DNA of 64,000 nucleotides from Candidatus Latescibacterota bacterium (GTDB lineage: Bacteria > Latescibacterota > UBA2968 > UBA8231), in contig JAJEIO010000032.1 in assembly GCA_022827835.1 (NCBI GenBank), forward strand, positions 53,748 to 117,747, read 5' to 3'. A model generated the notes under the pieces. The model was not told where the DNA came from, did no database searches, and saw nothing but the letters and a program-made list of their open reading frames with translations. Below are positions 16,452 through 25,578 of the stretch, in pieces. A program made the position numbers and the translations under genes. Numbering within the stretch: the first letter of the stretch is position 1; every line of letters starts with the position of its first letter.

Positions 16452-18352
16452 GACTGCTGGCGGGCAGGCTCATTTTGTGCGGGGTATGTTGGCTGAGCGC
16501 GCCGCTCGGGGCACAGGTCGAAAGCTATCAGGTTGGTGGGGACGGGCTTTCTTGGGATTCTCAAGCTGCGGTTGCCGGAGGAGTAGATTTGCAAGACCCG
16601 GCTCTGATTCGTCCCATCGGCTTGGCAGAAACCGACAATATCCTCCGCTCGCTCGACTGGAGCGACTCGCCTACCTTGGACTTTGTCGCCGAAGGCCGTG
16701 CCCATATCTGGGACAACGCCGCGATCGAAGGCTCTGATGCTGCCTTGGTCGATGGCGATGAGCAGACTTCCTCTGGCGACCGCTTCAAAGGGCTGGGCAC
16801 CGATCAGACTGGACGCATCTTTTTCTTGGACTTGGGGGTTTCTTTTCCGGTCAATCGCCTGATCTACTTCCCTAGTCCATCCTTTCCCGACGATTTCCCT
16901 AGGGCCTTTGAGCTTTCCGTAAACGATGGCCGCGACTATACCCAGCAAGGGGCACCGCGCTATCAGGTCTTAAAACGCGTTGACTTGCAGCCCGAGCCGA
17001 GGACGATAATCGACTTTCCAGTGCAGCTAATTCGCTTTATCAGACTGCGCATCCTGTCGCCCAATCCGTTTGAAATAGCGGAAATCCAAGCCTTTGGCAC
17101 AGGGTTCGTGCCCAAGGGCACGTACAATTCCAAGCTCATTGAGTTGCCCACGGCAGCAATTCTCGGCACGCTTTCCATCAAAGCCACCAAGTTGCGCCGA
17201 CAGCCGGACGGCGTCCTGCTGCCGACCGCGGCCGCGGTCGCGTCTGTGGACCTGACCCTGCGCAACGGCACGGACGAGACCCCCCTGGTCCATTTTGAAA
17301 TCGTCGATCGCGAAACGGGTTCAGAGCAGCCCACGACTGCAGACGCCTATGCCAAGCTGGCGGAGGATTTTCGCGGTTCCATCCTCGACGATGCCGAAAA
17401 CTGGACTTGGAAGAATCCGATCCGCATTGATTCGACGGGGACTTTTACCTATCCCCTCGAACTGCCCGGCCCAAGGAAGTATTTTGATTTCCAGCTCTTT
17501 TTTCAGGGCACTTCTACCGATCTCGTCCAGATAGATAGCTTGGCTATTAGCTACTCTCTGCCGCTGGCTGACCGCGCCGTAGGCGAGGTGGCCGTTCTCG
17601 CAGACCCGTTTCCCACCGATGGTATAGTCGCGGTGCCAGCAGGCCGGGACACCCTTTTTACCTATGACATCCGGGCGGAATTTGGCAGCGACGCGCAGGT
17701 TGGGTTCGATGGCTTGCACATTGCGACCCAAACCGAACCGACGTTGCTCAAATTCGAGATGGGGGAGCCGCTCGTCGAGGTAGTGCCCGACAGCGTCCAC
17801 GCGGATGCGCAGGGGCTAATGCTGTACTTCCCATCGAATCGGATCACGCCGAGCAATAACCAGCCGCTGCGCGTTACCTTTCGCACGGCCATTCTGGTCT
17901 ATGCCACTGATTTGGTGAGCCACTTAATCGACTCTGGGGGCCGTTTACCCCAGCCCGTTGCTGCCGGCGATGCCAGTGCGAGTGTTGGCACCAACACCAA
18001 CCGGGTCTTTTTCTCCAATGCCGCAGGGGGTGGGATTTTATCCGCGATGCAGGTCGTACCGGCGGTATGTACTCCCAATGGGGACGGCGTCAACGAAGAG
18101 AGTCGCATTGCCTTCCAAGTCCTGCGTCTGGTGCAAGAAGTCGAATTTTCCATCGGCATCTACGATTTGGCTGGACGCCGGGTGCGTCAGCTATTTTTAG
18201 ACACCTTATCTGCCGGAGCCTACGAGCACACTTGGGATGGCCGCGATGCGACCGGTGAGCTGGTGCCTCCGGGGGCTTATATCGCGCGCATTGCGGCTGA
18301 GACTGAATCAGGGGAAGAGGTGTTGGCTAGGACGCTCAGTGTGGCATATTGA
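16448..18352 (+). CDS. Secreted discoidin-like protein with TPNGDG/FlgD-like C-terminal domain (group A)
   Basis: 634 residues: a signal peptide ending near LGAQ; a discoidin-like (galactose-binding) region with FFLDLGVSFPVNRLIYFP around residue 125; a middle region with GSDAQVGFDGL and VPDSV; and a C-terminal domain starting at TPNGDGVN (T542) and containing WDGRDATGELVPPGAYIARI. That domain resembles FlgD Ig-like (PF13860) and gliding-motility/CHU_C type C-terminal domains used for surface export in other phyla. The protein ends SVAY. It shares architecture with 23551-25563 and 37009-38973. The start ATG at 16448 overlaps the upstream lipoprotein stop. It is probably exported to the cell surface; its ligand is unknown. 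Confidence 0.85.
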   Translation: MRLLAGRLILCGVCWLSAPLGAQVESYQVGGDGLSWDSQAAVAGGVDLQDPALIRPIGLAETDNILRSLDWSDSPTLDFVAEGRAHIWDNAAIEGSDAALVDGDEQTSSGDRFKGLGTDQTGRIFFLDLGVSFPVNRLIYFPSPSFPDDFPRAFELSVNDGRDYTQQGAPRYQVLKRVDLQPEPRTIIDFPVQLIRFIRLRILSPNPFEIAEIQAFGTGFVPKGTYNSKLIELPTAAILGTLSIKATKLRRQPDGVLLPTAAAVASVDLTLRNGTDETPLVHFEIVDRETGSEQPTTADAYAKLAEDFRGSILDDAENWTWKNPIRIDSTGTFTYPLELPGPRKYFDFQLFFQGTSTDLVQIDSLAISYSLPLADRAVGEVAVLADPFPTDGIVAVPAGRDTLFTYDIRAEFGSDAQVGFDGLHIATQTEPTLLKFEMGEPLVEVVPDSVHADAQGLMLYFPSNRITPSNNQPLRVTFRTAILVYATDLVSHLIDSGGRLPQPVAAGDASASVGTNTNRVFFSNAAGGGILSAMQVVPAVCTPNGDGVNEESRIAFQVLRLVQEVEFSIGIYDLAGRRVRQLFLDTLSAGAYEHTWDGRDATGELVPPGAYIARIAAETESGEEVLARTLSVAY

Positions 18353-18450
18353 ATTCAACGGCCGCCGATGGGCCTGAAAGATTGCTTTGCATTCGCCCAT
18401 GGTTTTAATGTAATATTTCATAACACCTTCCACCCGAAAGGAGCCACATT

Positions 18451-19392
18451 ATGAACTGTCGATCCATGCTGATCGTCTGCTTGGCAACGCTGGGGCTGGC
18501 CGGTGCTGGGTGGGGGCAAGCCGACGGTAAAATCGCATTTACTTCGTGGCGCGAGGGGGCCGGTGACGTGTGGATTATGAATGCGGATGGGAGCGACCCC
18601 GTCAACTTAACCCAAGGCCGGCATGGGCGTTGCGTTAGCCCAGTTTGGTCTCCAGATGGCACGAAGATCGCCTATCTCGCCTTTAGTAAAGATCCCGCTT
18701 CCGGCCAGGTCGATTATTCCATTGGTGCCGTCTGGGTGATGGACGCCGATGGCGGCAATCCGCAACAAATGGGATCTCTAACAAATCCCGGACGTAAGTA
18801 TCTTATTTGGGCTGAAGACGGAAGTCTCATTTACTCCATAAAATATCTCACAGGGCGGTATGAAGTGTTCGTTGTGGCGCTGGACGGCAGTGGCTCCTCA
18901 CTTATGGATTGGAAGGAGGCGGCTTGGATAGTCAGAGGTTCCCACGATAATCGCGGTCGTTCTCCAGACGGAACCAAAATAGCATCCGTCGTGTTGCAGG
19001 ACTCTGAGGGCGATGCCTATCTACGCCTAATTATCTTCACTTCCGGTGAATGGCCTTATGAACGGGAAGATCGTATGAACTTGGTAGAAGATTCCCGGAA
19101 GATTCCTCTTGATCTGCCCCAACAAACAGGAATAGAACTTGAACCCGGCCAGTTTGTCCCGTCTGAGCCTACTTGGTCGCCCGACAGCATGAGAATCGCC
19201 TTTTCTGCCACAAACGAGCAAAGGGATAAGGGAGTTTGGGTTGTTGATATAGACGGGAGCAACTTGGTCAATCTGACCGACGGTTTGGGCGGAGATTATC
19301 CTGCTTGGCAACCCGTTTCCCCTTCGGCTACTGCGACGAGCGTCGAAGTCCAGTCATGGGGACAGATTAAATCGCTGCTTTCAACGCCATGA
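18451..19392 (+). CDS. Secreted TolB-like (PD40) beta-propeller protein with WGxIK tail, copy 1
   Basis: 313 residues. The signal peptide ends near AGWGQA. Blade motifs include KIAFTSWREGAGDVWIMNADG, SPVWSPDGTKIAYL and PTWSPDSMRIAFS, typical of WD40-like PD40 repeats as in TolB; several inner blades are degenerate. The C terminus is TSVEVQSWGQIKSLLSTP, carrying the shared tail. The ATG at 18451 follows GAAAGGAG. It is a tandem paralog of the next gene: leader, signal peptide and C-terminal tail are nearly the same at DNA level, while the middle has diverged strongly. It is a stand-alone exported propeller with no tolQRA-pal genes nearby, so a classical TolB role is unlikely. Confidence 0.85.
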   Translation: MNCRSMLIVCLATLGLAGAGWGQADGKIAFTSWREGAGDVWIMNADGSDPVNLTQGRHGRCVSPVWSPDGTKIAYLAFSKDPASGQVDYSIGAVWVMDADGGNPQQMGSLTNPGRKYLIWAEDGSLIYSIKYLTGRYEVFVVALDGSGSSLMDWKEAAWIVRGSHDNRGRSPDGTKIASVVLQDSEGDAYLRLIIFTSGEWPYEREDRMNLVEDSRKIPLDLPQQTGIELEPGQFVPSEPTWSPDSMRIAFSATNEQRDKGVWVVDIDGSNLVNLTDGLGGDYPAWQPVSPSATATSVEVQSWGQIKSLLSTP

Positions 19393-19437
19393 CATACCTC
19401 TAACCTTCTCATTCATCCTTCTGAAAGGAGGCACATT

Positions 19438-20409
19438 ATGAACTATCGGTCGATATTGATCGTCTGCTTGGTAACGCTGGGGTTGGTCGTGGCTGGCTGG
19501 GGGCAAGTGGTGACGAGCAGTGATGGGGAGGCTTGGGTAACCGGGGACATACGCCGCCTGACCGACAACAGCGGCGATGACTGGTTTCCGTCTTGGTCGC
19601 CTGATGGACAATCTATCGCTTTTACCTCCGACCGCGACGGTAACGATGAAATTTACGTGATGGATGCTAATGGGGGAAACCTGCGCCGCCTAACCCATGA
19701 CAGCAGCAAGGACGGGCATCCATCTTGGTCGCCAGATGGTCGTTCTATTGCCTTTTTCTCCGAGCGCGCGGGAGGCGGCAATCAGGAAATTTACGTGATG
19801 GATGCCAATGGAGACAACCGGCGCCGCCTGACCGACCACGTTATGACGGATTGGATGCCGTCATGGTCGCCTGATGGGCAATCTATCGCGTTTACGTCCC
19901 ACCGTGTCATTGGTGCTAGGAAAATTTATGCGATGGATTTGTCTGGGGGCAACCTACAAAAACTGAGCGGCGGCTGGGGTCAAGACCTATATCCATCGTG
20001 GTCGCCCGATGGGCAATCTATCGCCTTCCATGATCACCATACTGGCGGTATTATGGTGATGGATGCCAATGGAGACAACCGGCGAAGCCTGACCGCGCCC
20101 GATGGCTACGACTGGTTTCCGTCGTGGTCGCCAGACGGCCGACACATTGCTTTTATCTCTGACCGCGACGACAATGATGAGATTTACGTGATGGGTTCAG
20201 ATGGGAGCAACCTTCGCCGTCTGACGGACCACCCGGCCAAAGACTGGTATCCTTCATGGTCGCCGGATGGTCGGCACATCGCCTTCGATTCCAATCGCGA
20301 CGGCGACTATGAGATTTACGTGATGGATATCGCGTTTGAGGGGCCGACGGCTGTGGCCAAGACCTCATGGGGACAGATCAAATCGCTGCTTTCAATAGGC
20401 ACTCATTAA
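19438..20409 (+). CDS. Secreted TolB-like (PD40) beta-propeller protein with WGxIK tail, copy 2
   Basis: 323 residues with six regular PD40 blades of the form [WF]xPSWSPDG[QR]xIAF...EIYVMDxxGxNLRRLT. The signal peptide ends near AGWGQV and the C terminus is TAVAKTSWGQIKSLLSIGTH. The ATG at 19438 is preceded by GAAAGGAGG. The repeats are much more regular than in copy 1, 45 bases upstream. Such propellers usually act as exported binding scaffolds. Both copies end in the shared tail despite their divergent bodies, so the tail is likely functional. Confidence 0.88.
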   Translation: MNYRSILIVCLVTLGLVVAGWGQVVTSSDGEAWVTGDIRRLTDNSGDDWFPSWSPDGQSIAFTSDRDGNDEIYVMDANGGNLRRLTHDSSKDGHPSWSPDGRSIAFFSERAGGGNQEIYVMDANGDNRRRLTDHVMTDWMPSWSPDGQSIAFTSHRVIGARKIYAMDLSGGNLQKLSGGWGQDLYPSWSPDGQSIAFHDHHTGGIMVMDANGDNRRSLTAPDGYDWFPSWSPDGRHIAFISDRDDNDEIYVMGSDGSNLRRLTDHPAKDWYPSWSPDGRHIAFDSNRDGDYEIYVMDIAFEGPTAVAKTSWGQIKSLLSIGTH

Positions 20410-20423
20410 TCACGCTTCGTGCG

Positions 20424-20454
20424 TAGGGGCGGTGCGGAGCACAAGCCGTCCCTA
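20424..20454. repeat. Short imperfect inverted repeat (MITE- or REP-like)
   Basis: TAGGGGCGG (20424-20432) pairs with CCGTCCCTA (20446-20454) with one G-T pair, across a 13-base spacer, and both ends carry TA. It lies just after the TolB-like copy 2 stop and its right arm overlaps the pcfJ remnant. It could also act as a weak terminator, but no T tract follows. Confidence 0.45.
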
Positions 20455-20492
20455 GGTGCCCTTCTGTACCAACCCCGCCTTATTGCTCCACT
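20452..20492 (-). pseudogene. Remnant of a PcfJ-like gene 3' end
   Basis: Read on the minus strand, the bases give W-S-N-K-A-G-L-V-Q-K-G-T-stop, against W-S-D-K-V-G-L-V-Q-K-G-A-stop at the end of the intact PcfJ-like gene (21770-23326). Over 36 aligned bases (20457-20492 versus the copy starting at 21773) I count 30 identities, all differences being transitions. Similarity stops right at the RES toxin gene side. The remnant and the intact gene end thus bracket the RES/Xre module. Confidence 0.75.
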
Positions 20493-20499
20493 CTGCCCA

Positions 20500-21090
20500 T
20501 TACGGTGGTGTCGTAAGCTGGATGTCGTAGTCTTCTAAAGCGCTGAGGAAATCGGCGTTCTCTATCAGGGGAGCGATCTCTAGCACGTCTAGCTTGCAAA
20601 TCGCCCGGTCGAATATCGCTATACATAGATGCCCCGTGAACCTAGACTGAAACAGGAATCCATCGGCTTCCGAAACGTCGGCAAAAGTGGCTGCGGACAG
20701 CGCACGGCCTGCGGCTTGGTTCGAGTCATGGGCAACTGCCGTAGGGGCACCGATGCGGATCGGTCCATCTCCCCGGAGATCTATCAAGGATAAATCCTCA
20801 CGAGATCGGATCGACACCACCAACCTAGCCTCAATGTCCGCTCTCGGTAGTTCGCGACAGCGACGGCGCGTGAACCGGTTACGCGCCACAGCCTCCCAGA
20901 AGCCGCACCGCACCGATTCGGCGACATAGAGGACAGCATAATTTCCGGCTGGATCGCTGAACCGGCTCGCCGAGGGAACGGTGCCGAGCGGTTGCCTGCG
21001 GTGTTTGTGGTGGATCACGCGGAACATCTGCTCTACCCGAATCACGCGAATCTGCCGACGAATGCGCTCTGGATCGTACTGGGCGCTCAC
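20500..21090 (-). CDS. RES-domain toxin (NAD+-degrading type II toxin family)
   Basis: 196 residues with a RES domain: FRVIHHKHRRQPL, then the signature SRFSDPAGNYAVLYVAES, which carries conserved Arg, Tyr, Glu and Ser positions. RES toxins of the Rv1989c/MbcT and Xre-RES type deplete NAD+. The start is GTG at 21090, overlapping the antitoxin stop as GTGA, so the two genes are translationally coupled. The C-terminal half (SRFTGHLCIAIFDRA) is normal for the family. It is encoded directly downstream of the DUF2384-type antitoxin, the standard gene order for the system. Confidence 0.88.
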   Translation of the reverse strand: MSAQYDPERIRRQIRVIRVEQMFRVIHHKHRRQPLGTVPSASRFSDPAGNYAVLYVAESVRCGFWEAVARNRFTRRRCRELPRADIEARLVVSIRSREDLSLIDLRGDGPIRIGAPTAVAHDSNQAAGRALSAATFADVSEADGFLFQSRFTGHLCIAIFDRAICKLDVLEIAPLIENADFLSALEDYDIQLTTPP

Positions 21091-21683
21091 GCAAAATCGC
21101 CTTGGGTGTCCCCTATAACAGCTGCCGCCACTTGATCGAATTCGCCTTTGCGAAGGAGATCAAGTGGCGTAGCCCCACCGATGGCGGCACGCGGCGTTGT
21201 TAGCCAGATCCACGCGGCATAACCGTCGTCAAAATGCGGAGTGATGCGATCTAGCCCGTCGAGAGGCCGACCGCGCCCGTCAAACTGCCCAGCAGGAAAA
21301 ACATAGCCACGCTTGGCACCTTGCCATCCGATGATTCGGCCTTTCTGTAGCCAGTCGTGAACGGATTGACGGGTCTTGAGACCGGCGCGACTAGCTAGTT
21401 CTTTCGAGGTCAGCAATTCCTCCTTCTTTCCTGTCTGGGTACGCGCTGTGATTCGTTGCTCCGCCTCTTTCGCATCGACCGAAAGCGGGTTAGTGCCCCT
21501 GATTATCTCAAGGTCCTCGCCAGCACCTTTCACTGAGAGCGCATCCGCCGCGACCGCTAAAGCGGACTGCACGGCGTCGGGGTGTGCAACCAATGTAGCA
21601 ATCGCATACGGACTGAGGTTTTTTGCAGCATCCTGCACCACGAGGGTCAACGCCTCTACGTCTCGACTCTTCGTTTGTACCAT
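21087..21683 (-). CDS. Xre/MbcA/ParS-type antitoxin partner of the RES toxin
   Basis: 198 residues. A middle DNA-binding segment (TSKELASRAGLKTRQSVHDWL) reads as a helix-turn-helix. The C-terminal region (GGATPLDLLRKGEFDQVAAAV) matches the DUF2384/MbcA-ParS toxin-binding domain, where a short helix blocks the RES active site. The start ATG at 21683 follows AAGGAG. The family usually autoregulates its promoter, which would lie in the 86-base gap between this gene and the PcfJ-like gene; no operator could be assigned by eye. The module is flanked by duplicated pcfJ 3' ends, suggesting insertion as a cassette. Confidence 0.87.
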   Translation of the reverse strand: MVQTKSRDVEALTLVVQDAAKNLSPYAIATLVAHPDAVQSALAVAADALSVKGAGEDLEIIRGTNPLSVDAKEAEQRITARTQTGKKEELLTSKELASRAGLKTRQSVHDWLQKGRIIGWQGAKRGYVFPAGQFDGRGRPLDGLDRITPHFDDGYAAWIWLTTPRAAIGGATPLDLLRKGEFDQVAAAVIGDTQGDFA

Positions 21684-21769
21684 GGTATCACTCCTTATGA
21701 AAGTGAAACTATAGTAGAAAATTTCGTCTATTTAGTCTATTTGGTCAATATATCTAATGCGAGGTTGCC

Positions 21770-23326
21770 CTACGCACCCTTCTGCACCAACCCTACCTTA
21801 TCGCTCCACAGGCGCAAAATTCGCGCTGACTCGCGCAACAAATGCACGTATAAGGATCCCGCTCGGCGTCTCTTTTCGAGCCGCTCCCGTTGATTGAGCG
21901 CCATGTTGAACTTGCCTCGGGCTTGGGTGACGGCCCGTTGGCGGTTGTCAACGGCGATGGTGAGGACGCGTTTTTCGAGGGCCTCCTCGGCGTCGGCGTT
22001 GAGTGCCCGCAGCGACCAGATTGAGGTGTCGCCAGCAAGGCACTGGTCGGTGTAGGAAAAGACGCAGTGGCCCATGATGCGGCCCTCGGCTTGGAGTTGT
22101 TGTGAGGTGCAGAGTTCGTAGATGGTCCAGACGAGGTTGCACTTGAGTTGCGCGTCGTATTCTTCGAGGCGGAAACCAGCCAAACCCGTAGCCGCCCACG
22201 TCTTGAGCGGCACGTCTTCTGCGCCCGACAACGTTTCGTGCCACTGATCTACTTGGTTGAGTAGCTTGGCGGCACTGCGGCCCTTCATGCAGAAGTTGGG
22301 CTGTGGTGGAGGGCCCTCGATTTGGGTGCCGTCGGGCTGCGCAATCTGCTGGGGCAGATACTTCTGGTGGCGGATGTAGTCGTAAACCGGTAGAAAATAG
22401 GTGCGGTGTAGCATGGGGTAGTTGTTGACGTAGAAGTGGACGACCGAGATCCAGAAGTCCTCGTTTTCCAATGAGTCGCCTAGCGGCGTTGCGGCTACGT
22501 ACCAAGAGACGTGGGAATCGCCGCCGAGTGCCTCCGTTTGGGCGATGCGCAGTGCTTGAAGCAGAGTGTGATGCGGATGTTTCATCTGCATGAAGATATG
22601 CGCCATGCGCTTGGTGACCTTCATCGGCACACCCGCGGTACGCAGGTTTTGACCGCCGGCTACGTGCTTAAACCACTCCTGTTGTTGATAGGCTTCCGCA
22701 GTATGCCCTTGGAGCCAAGCGGTATCCATGGGCGCGGGAACCTCGTAGCGGGCGAGCAGGTGCCGCGCCAGCGACTGAAACTGCGGTCGCTCCTTGGCCG
22801 TGTCGGGCCGCCACGCTTCCACCGGACGCAGCCAGTCGCGGTGGTGGCGCGCAAGCTGTCCGAGGGCGGCGATGTAGGTGTTGGCGCGGTTGGCACCGAG
22901 GCGCTTGAGCACGGGCATGGGCCGCAGCAAGTGGCCGTATTTTTCGACGTGCAGCACTAGCTGTCCGAGGGCCTTTTGGGCGTCTGGATTGTCGGCCAGC
23001 GCGTTGCGTTCGACGCGCAACCGCGAGAGCAGGTCGTTGAGCTTTTCGTCCTCTAACTCGCCGTTGAACAGCCGGCCGATTAGCGCGGCGCGGCGCGGGT
23101 CGTGCTCTTTGCTAGCTGCTGGATCTACCGAGGGCTGCAACGCGGCGAAAAGCGCTTGTTCCTCAGACCGCTCTTGCGGCGTCTTATCTAACGCTGTGCT
23201 CAGTCCATGCCGATGGCACCAGAGCTTGTAGGCGGCGATTGTGCCGACGCCGAGTTCGGCAAAGTGCGTGGCGAGGGCTTCGTCAACTTGGTTGGGAAGT
23301 AGTAGGGCGTGCGTGGCATTAGTCAT
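21770..23326 (-). CDS. PcfJ-like protein
   Basis: 518 residues. The C-terminal 130 residues carry the PcfJ domain signature: an EGRIMGHCVFSYTDQCLAGD block (near residue 415), ISR-like IWSLR, then LTIAVDNRQRAVTQARGKFN. PcfJ proteins were first named on conjugative plasmids, usually with PcfK; their role is unknown and no pcfK is present here. The N-terminal 350 residues are helical and unrecognised. The ATG at 23326 is the first Met of the frame. The end of this gene (WSDKVGLVQKGA) is duplicated as a remnant at 20452-20492 on the other side of the RES/Xre module. It may mark an old mobile-element region. Confidence 0.75.
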   Translation of the reverse strand: MTNATHALLLPNQVDEALATHFAELGVGTIAAYKLWCHRHGLSTALDKTPQERSEEQALFAALQPSVDPAASKEHDPRRAALIGRLFNGELEDEKLNDLLSRLRVERNALADNPDAQKALGQLVLHVEKYGHLLRPMPVLKRLGANRANTYIAALGQLARHHRDWLRPVEAWRPDTAKERPQFQSLARHLLARYEVPAPMDTAWLQGHTAEAYQQQEWFKHVAGGQNLRTAGVPMKVTKRMAHIFMQMKHPHHTLLQALRIAQTEALGGDSHVSWYVAATPLGDSLENEDFWISVVHFYVNNYPMLHRTYFLPVYDYIRHQKYLPQQIAQPDGTQIEGPPPQPNFCMKGRSAAKLLNQVDQWHETLSGAEDVPLKTWAATGLAGFRLEEYDAQLKCNLVWTIYELCTSQQLQAEGRIMGHCVFSYTDQCLAGDTSIWSLRALNADAEEALEKRVLTIAVDNRQRAVTQARGKFNMALNQRERLEKRRRAGSLYVHLLRESARILRLWSDKVGLVQKGA

Positions 23327-23550
23327 GTCGTGTTATCGCTAGTCTGTGTCGGCTATGAGGCAAATTCTAATTCTAGGGCATAAGATCAACAGTGACAAGC
23401 GATTCCCCTCGACCGCGAGGGCTTTATAGCGCCGTCTTTCTGCCGTATATTCTGTCGCCTACATCTCAACATAAGCCACTCACCTGCTGATTCACCCTAG
23501 ACAAGCGATCCCATCTAACATACGGGGATTGCAACCCAGAGTTTGGACGA

Positions 23551-25563
23551 ATGAGGATTACTTTTATTGCCGTTGCTGCGGTGTTGTTGAGCGGCATCGA
23601 GTCACTGCGGGCCGAGGTCCACACCTTGGTCCTCGGACAGGGTGGGGTACCATGGGACGAACTGGGTGAGCGAATAGTAGGCTTGGAGACGGTTTCAGTC
23701 GATGGTGCCCTACAGCCCCTCGAACTTTTGCCGCAGCAGAATATCATCGCCGGCCCCCGCACGGAAAGCGGCGAATACACCACGATTCTGGGTAGCACTT
23801 GGCAGCTAGGTAAACAACCCAAAAGGGACGATTTTGAACTGGGGGTAACGCCTCGTTTCTGGACCAGTATTCTGCCCCTTTACCACACGGCACCCTTTCA
23901 GGTCATTGACGGAGATCTCGCTACGGTGACCAAACTGCGCTGGTCTGTAGTGGGTGGGGGCCGTCGGGAAGATATATATACTTTCGACTTTGCGTTTCCC
24001 ATTCCCATAAACCGCGTGGTATTCTATCCCCCGGCTACCGGACTGGACGAAGGCGGAGGCTTGCGCAAGCAGCGCTTCCCCCGAGCGTATGAAATATCGG
24101 GTGCCAGAGAATCGGTGGATTTTCTCCTGCTCAGCGAAGAAGACAGGCCTCACACCCTAGAGCAGGTACTATCGCGAACCTTCGTCAACTCCGACCGCGT
24201 TATAGATGTCCGCTTTCCCGCGCAGACTCTGCGTTTTTTGCGCATTGCCTTCAATCTGATCGCACAGGTGTACATGCTGAGCGAGATCGAGGTGTACGGC
24301 GAGGGATTTGCGCCGGAGACTAGTTATCGCACAGCGGTTATCGACTTGGGAGCGCCGGTGAATTTCGGGCGCATTTTTTGGGAGTTCGAAAAGTTCCGCA
24401 AAACGCCGGGTGAACCAGAACCCATTCTGGCCCCGGACGCGCCTATTAGCTTGGTGTTAGAAACGCGCACTGGCAGGGACGATACCCCGAAGGCGTACTA
24501 CATCATCAGCGACATAGGTGCGGAACGGCAAGTAGAGGAAGCGGTTTACAACAAGGCGCTGGAGAAATCGCCCTTTGTCCAAGGCAATCGCCCTGGCGAC
24601 AAATCGTCGATCAAGCTCGACGAGCAAAACTGGAGTTTCTGGTCAACGCCCTACGCCCTTTCCGGCCAGTTGCTCCGTTCGCCGGATGCACGGCGCTATA
24701 TGCAGCTTCAGTTCAATATGGTAGCCGAGGATTTCCATACTTTCGGTCGCGTGAAATCCGTGGCGATTGAGTACTCGCCGCTCCTTGTGGAATCCCTCAT
24801 TGGCGAGGTAGGTTTGGCTGGGGGAGGAGATCGAGTGCCCGAAGCGCCGGCAGGTCAGGAGACAACATTTATTTACGACGTCTTGGCTAGTTTTGGCAGC
24901 GACGGTCAGCTGGGCTTTGATGCGATTAAACTCAATACTATAGCTGAGGCCGAGTTCGCCAAGTTGGAGATTGGACAGCCGCTAGCGGAAGTAGAACCCG
25001 ACAGCGTCCGCTTCGCCGATGGGGTTTTAGCGGTGTATTTCCCCTCGCATAAAGTAGTGCACGCCGATGGCGAGGAACATCTGCGGCTGACCTTTCGCAC
25101 GGCCTTGTTGGATTTCACTACCTACTTCCTCGGCGAGGTGTTGGAACTGACGGGGGAAAACCTGCCCCAGTCGATTGATCCGGGCGACGCGAGTGCGGAG
25201 CTCCATAGCGACGACATCCGCGTCTTCGCCACGGGAACTTCCATAGAAGCGCTGTCCGAGATTGCGTTGGATTCGTCGTTCTTGACGCCCAACGGCGACC
25301 GCATCAACGACGAACTCGACATCGCGTTTACGCTACTGGGCGTGGAAGACATCGCCGCCGAAATTAGCATCTATACCCTTGCAGGCCAGCAGGTCAGGGC
25401 GTTGGTGCGCGGGAAATTCAGCAAGGGTTTTTACACTAAGCAGTGGGATGGGCGCGACGACCAAGGGGCGCTGGTCCCTCCCGGCATCTATCTTTTGCAC
25501 ATAAAGATAGATGCGGACAAGGAAGCATCAGAGCAATTTCATGCGGTGTCGGTAGCGTATTGA
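23551..25563 (+). CDS. Secreted discoidin-like protein with TPNGD/FlgD-like C-terminal domain (group A)
   Basis: 670 residues: a signal peptide ending near SLRA; a discoidin-like region with YTFDFAFPIPINRVVFYPP; a middle region with GSDGQLGFDAI and EPDSV; and a C-terminal domain from TPNGDRIND (T579, with Arg replacing the second Gly) through WDGRDDQGALVPPGIYLLHI to the end SVAY. The family resemblance to 16448-18352 is clear along the full length. It opens a tightly packed operon: the next gene starts 15 bases after its stop, followed by an outer-membrane-like protein and a TPR lipoprotein. The upstream 224 bases hold no gene and presumably the promoter. Confidence 0.85.
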   Translation: MRITFIAVAAVLLSGIESLRAEVHTLVLGQGGVPWDELGERIVGLETVSVDGALQPLELLPQQNIIAGPRTESGEYTTILGSTWQLGKQPKRDDFELGVTPRFWTSILPLYHTAPFQVIDGDLATVTKLRWSVVGGGRREDIYTFDFAFPIPINRVVFYPPATGLDEGGGLRKQRFPRAYEISGARESVDFLLLSEEDRPHTLEQVLSRTFVNSDRVIDVRFPAQTLRFLRIAFNLIAQVYMLSEIEVYGEGFAPETSYRTAVIDLGAPVNFGRIFWEFEKFRKTPGEPEPILAPDAPISLVLETRTGRDDTPKAYYIISDIGAERQVEEAVYNKALEKSPFVQGNRPGDKSSIKLDEQNWSFWSTPYALSGQLLRSPDARRYMQLQFNMVAEDFHTFGRVKSVAIEYSPLLVESLIGEVGLAGGGDRVPEAPAGQETTFIYDVLASFGSDGQLGFDAIKLNTIAEAEFAKLEIGQPLAEVEPDSVRFADGVLAVYFPSHKVVHADGEEHLRLTFRTALLDFTTYFLGEVLELTGENLPQSIDPGDASAELHSDDIRVFATGTSIEALSEIALDSSFLTPNGDRINDELDIAFTLLGVEDIAAEISIYTLAGQQVRALVRGKFSKGFYTKQWDGRDDQGALVPPGIYLLHIKIDADKEASEQFHAVSVAY

Positions 25564-25578
25564 GCATTCGAGGATAGC

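Noticed and set aside
18451..20409. TolB of the Tol-Pal system
   Set aside because: No tolQ, tolR, tolA or pal nearby, two tandem copies, and an atypical C-terminal tail.
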